This document shows, piece by piece, positions 4,660 to 6,594 of a stretch of DNA of 6,594 nucleotides; positions within the stretch are counted from its first letter, which is position 1, and each line of letters starts with the position of its first letter. This DNA comes from Deinococcales bacterium. Lineage in GTDB: Bacteria; Deinococcota; Deinococci; Deinococcales; Deinococcaceae. The notes under the pieces were generated by a model. It saw nothing but the letters and a program-made list of their open reading frames with translations. It was not told the DNA's origin and did not search any database. Location: contig JANYFS010000604.1 in the NCBI GenBank assembly GCA_025359705.1, forward strand, positions 1 through 6,594. The letters are read 5' to 3'. Position numbers and translations under genes: made by a program.

Positions 4660-5691
4660 ATGGAATACCGCAGGTTATATGGTACTGATCTCACGGTCAG
4701 CGCCTTGGGTTTTGGGGTTTGGACGGTGGGAACTACGTGGTGGGGCGTGAAGGATGAAGCCTTGGGTATTCGCTTGCTCGAGGGTGCTTTTGATGCGGGC
4801 ATCACTTTTTTTGATACCGCCGATACTTACGCCAGTGGCAAAGCCGAAGAAATTTTGGTGAAGGCGCTGGGTCACGCTCGAGCGAAAATGGTGATTGCTA
4901 CCAAGTTTGGCTACGACATCTACAACAATCCTGAACGGGCAGGCCAACAAGAGCGCCCCCAGGATTGGTCGCCGAAATATATGCGAAAGGCGCTCGAGGG
5001 CAGCTTAAAACGCCTCCAAACCGACTATATCGACTATTACCAATTGCATAACCCTCGCCTTGATGCCATTTTGCAAGATGATTTATGGGCCGAACTCGAG
5101 CGGGCCAAAAGCGAAGGGCTGATTCGAGCTTACGGAACTGCGCTTGGCCCCGCACTCAACGAGCGGCAGATCGAAGAAGGCATTGCCAGCATTGTGCAGC
5201 GCAAGGCTCCCACCCAAATCATTTACAACTTGCTCGAGCAGGTTTTAGGCCAAGGCATTTTCGAGACCGCCCAGCGCGAAAATGTGGCGGTTTTGGTGCG
5301 GGTTCCGCACGCTTCGGGTTTGCTCGAGGGGTATATGAACCAAGACACCACCTTTGAACCCGGCGACCACCGTAACTGGCGCATGACCACCAACGAAAAG
5401 AAAAAAGCTTGGCTCGAGGATGGTTTGGAAAAAGTCAAACAGCTCGAGGAATTTTTGCTGGAGGGTAGAAGCATTGCTCAAGCCGCGATTCAGTTTTGTT
5501 TGCAGCAAAAAATGGTTTCTTCGGTGTTTCCCAATATCTATGACCAAAAAGGTTTGGAAGATTTTGTGGGAACCTTTAGCGCACGTCCGCTCGAGCAAAG
5601 TGAATTTGACCGTGTACAAAGTTTATATGCTGATAATTTTGGTTTGCAAACCAATCTCATTGGTGAAGTAATTGGACAGGGGATTAAATGA
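4660..5691 (+). CDS. Aldo/keto reductase family protein, coupled to hemQ
   Basis: A complete 343-residue (beta/alpha)8-barrel protein of the aldo/keto reductase superfamily, normally NAD(P)H-dependent reduction of carbonyl groups in the cytosol. Seen: N-terminal LTVSALGFGVWTVG (11-24), the catalytic tetrad Asp52 and Tyr57 (FFDTADTY), Lys82 (ATKFG) and His130 (YYQLHNP), and the RLQTDYIDYYQ segment. The C-terminal cofactor motif, usually xPGxKxxxQ with a basic residue, reads SSVFPNIYDQKGLEDF (287-302), so the common basic contact to the NADP phosphate is not evident. The strand-7 region is RVPHASGLLEG instead of the usual PLAxGxL pattern. The ribosome site AAGGGAG (4644-4650) is 9 nt before ATG. 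Its stop overlaps the next start (ATGA, 5688-5691), so the two are one operon, probably with linked function. Substrate unknown. Confidence 0.9.
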   Translation: MEYRRLYGTDLTVSALGFGVWTVGTTWWGVKDEALGIRLLEGAFDAGITFFDTADTYASGKAEEILVKALGHARAKMVIATKFGYDIYNNPERAGQQERPQDWSPKYMRKALEGSLKRLQTDYIDYYQLHNPRLDAILQDDLWAELERAKSEGLIRAYGTALGPALNERQIEEGIASIVQRKAPTQIIYNLLEQVLGQGIFETAQRENVAVLVRVPHASGLLEGYMNQDTTFEPGDHRNWRMTTNEKKKAWLEDGLEKVKQLEEFLLEGRSIAQAAIQFCLQQKMVSSVFPNIYDQKGLEDFVGTFSARPLEQSEFDRVQSLYADNFGLQTNLIGEVIGQGIK

Positions 5692-6527
5692 GTGAGCATC
5701 CTCGAGCAAGTAATACATCTGGTAATCCATCTGGTAATCCAATCCCCGAAAATACTGATCCAAAACCCCCAGGCCGCCCCAAAATGATGGTGGATCTCGA
5801 TCCCAGCGGGCAACTCTCCCAAAAGGAACCTGACCGCCAGAACCGCCAGTTTCTCAACTACGCTTTCTACAAACTCGACCCCGCCTTCAGACGGCTCGAG
5901 GTAGATGTGCGCCGTGAAATGCGGGAAGAATTTGAAAACGCGCTCGAGGGTTGGCTGACGGCCCCCGCCGAGGCGGGGCGCATCTTGCGTACCTACAGCA
6001 CCATAGGCACACGGGCCGATGCGGATTTTATGCTGTGGCGCATTGTTTTTTCGCTCGAGGACTTTCATGAGGGCCAAGTTGCGCTCAACCAAACCCGCTT
6101 GATGGGCTATCTGACCCAGCCCTATAACTACATTTCGATGCAAAAACGCAGCCCCTACGTCAACCGCATCGAAGGCAGCGGACATGGCCTCGAGCTGTTG
6201 CCTGGGCAGGGTAAGTATTTGTTTGTGTATCCGTTCATCAAGACAAGAGCATGGTACGACCTTTCGCCGCACGCCCGCCAAGGCATGATGGACGAGCATA
6301 TTCACGCTTCGGTTCCGTTCAAGGGCATTCGCTTAAATACCAGCTACAGCTACGGTATCGATGATCAAGAATTTATTGTGGCCTTCGACAGCGATTTTCC
6401 TCAAGAATTTGTGGATCTGGTGGGCCGCTTGCGCTATACCGAAGCCAGCCTGTATACCTTGCGGGATGTGCCGATGTTTACCTGTCTGAAACGCAGTATC
6501 CCTGAATTGCTGGCGGCTTTGGGTTAA
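5688..6527 (+). CDS. hemQ: HemQ / chlorite-dismutase-like heme protein
   Basis: A 279-residue protein of the Cld/HemQ superfamily. In Gram-positive bacteria HemQ decarboxylates coproheme to heme b as the last step of the coproporphyrin-dependent pathway. Seen: a Pro/Asn-rich disordered N-terminal extension (1-50) and two ferredoxin-like halves. By-eye comparison with Bacillus/Geobacillus HemQ places the reactive Tyr and Lys at Tyr181 and Lys185 (VYPFIKTRAWYDL) and the proximal heme ligand His at His204 (MMDEHIH); His206 is an alternative. SYGIDDQEF and LRYTEASLYTL match the conserved C-terminal half. The position of the distal Gln of Geobacillus HemQ appears to be Leu216 or Asn217; a Gln-to-Arg change, as in true Cld, is not seen. 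The start overlaps the reductase stop and has AGGGG 5 nt upstream (5678-5682). Family assignment is firm; the exact reaction is inferred. Confidence 0.88.
   Translation: MSEHPRASNTSGNPSGNPIPENTDPKPPGRPKMMVDLDPSGQLSQKEPDRQNRQFLNYAFYKLDPAFRRLEVDVRREMREEFENALEGWLTAPAEAGRILRTYSTIGTRADADFMLWRIVFSLEDFHEGQVALNQTRLMGYLTQPYNYISMQKRSPYVNRIEGSGHGLELLPGQGKYLFVYPFIKTRAWYDLSPHARQGMMDEHIHASVPFKGIRLNTSYSYGIDDQEFIVAFDSDFPQEFVDLVGRLRYTEASLYTLRDVPMFTCLKRSIPELLAALG
5716..5739 (+). repeat. 12-bp tandem duplication in the hemQ N-terminal extension
   Basis: CATCTGGTAATC occurs twice head to tail (5716-5727 and 5728-5739), encoding the repeated SGNP. The unit length is a multiple of three, so copy changes keep the frame. 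It lies in the low-complexity, probably disordered N-terminus. Confidence 0.8.
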
Positions 6528-6546
6528 AGGAAGGGTTTTAGCCTCA

Positions 6547-6594
6547 ATGGTTCGGAAGATTTTTCTTAATTTGTTTGCCAGACGCATTTTTTCT
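6547..6594 (+). CDS. Start of a downstream gene, cut by the right edge
   Basis: Only 16 codons are visible: MVRKIFLNLFARRIFS, with no stop before the window end. A strong purine site (AGGAAGGG, 6528-6535) begins directly after the hemQ stop, but its 11-nt distance to this ATG is a little long. No ATG, GTG or TTG lies in frame between them. The alternating basic and large hydrophobic residues suit the N-terminus of a membrane or exported protein, but nothing more can be said. The 19-nt gap to hemQ suggests it may belong to the same operon. Confidence 0.45.
   Translation, partial: MVRKIFLNLFARRIFS

Larger units (their letters stand above)
184..6194. repeat. Dispersed CTCGAG palindrome, 43 copies
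   Basis: Hand count gives 43 copies of CTCGAG, 32 in recognised genes and 11 in spacers, a mean of one per about 153 bp. Chance expectation in sequence of even composition is about 1.6. Starts include 184, 541, 590, 696, 1030, 1063, 1240, 1318, 1705, 1783, 1912, 2053, 2308, 2882, 3104, 3595, 3618, 3722, 4467, 4877, 5233, 5443, 5701, 5943 and 6189. In genes, 24 are in phase as Leu-Glu, 4 read xCT-CGA-G and 4 read xxC-TCG-AG. The flanks favour G or C (35/43 before, 40/43 after). This resembles the HIP1 palindrome of cyanobacteria in behaviour, not in sequence. Confidence 0.95.

Noticed and set aside
184..6194. CTCGAG as the target of a classical restriction system in this host
   Set aside because: Restriction usually drives avoidance of its site; here it is hugely enriched. 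A methyltransferase without an endonuclease remains possible but no such gene is in the window.
5538..6305. 255-codon minus-strand frame across the reductase and hemQ genes
   Set aside because: Antisense to two certain genes; sequence includes reverse-read repeats (RWITRWITRCIT) from the SGNP duplication region.

Overview
The window looks like chromosomal DNA of a bacterium from the Deinococcota (Deinococcus-Thermus). By eye, PurA and FolE resemble Thermus/Deinococcus proteins more than those of other phyla, and a heme-dependent Cld/HemQ-family protein is present. The genus cannot be fixed: base composition looks near-balanced, lower than most Thermus or Deinococcus. The strongest genome-wide signature is the palindrome CTCGAG. 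I counted 43 copies in 6.6 kb, in genes on both strands, in all three reading phases, in spacers and inside terminator stems. About 1.6 copies would be expected by chance in sequence of even composition.

Layout: (1) 1-265, minus strand: the 5' part of a lipoprotein gene running off the left edge. Its start codon and its lipobox frame are separated by a CA dinucleotide tract of a length that puts them out of frame, so it is a candidate phase-variable gene. (2) 266-792: AT-rich spacer, an intrinsic terminator, a plausible purA promoter and four 13-bp tandem repeats. (3) purA (793-2007, purine synthesis), then 11-bp tandem repeats and a 246-bp spacer. (4) folE (2254-2841, first step from GTP to folate/pterins), closed by a strong terminator. 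(5) A small secreted protein of unknown function (3054-3563), preceded by 15-bp repeats and followed by a probably bidirectional terminator made from two CTCGAG copies. (6) On the minus strand, a calcineurin-type metallophosphoesterase (3677-4384), convergent with gene 5. (7) A repeat- and palindrome-rich divergent spacer (4385-4659). (8) A two-gene operon of an aldo/keto reductase (4660-5691) overlapping by 4 nt a HemQ/Cld-family protein (5688-6527). (9) The first 16 codons of a further gene at the right edge.

The metabolic genes are ordinary housekeeping functions: adenylate synthesis, pterin synthesis and probably heme synthesis. The parts worth a second look are the DNA-level structure (CTCGAG density and its control of codon choice, short tandem repeats in four spacers), the dinucleotide switch in the lipoprotein, and the translational coupling of an unusual aldo/keto reductase to the HemQ-family protein.
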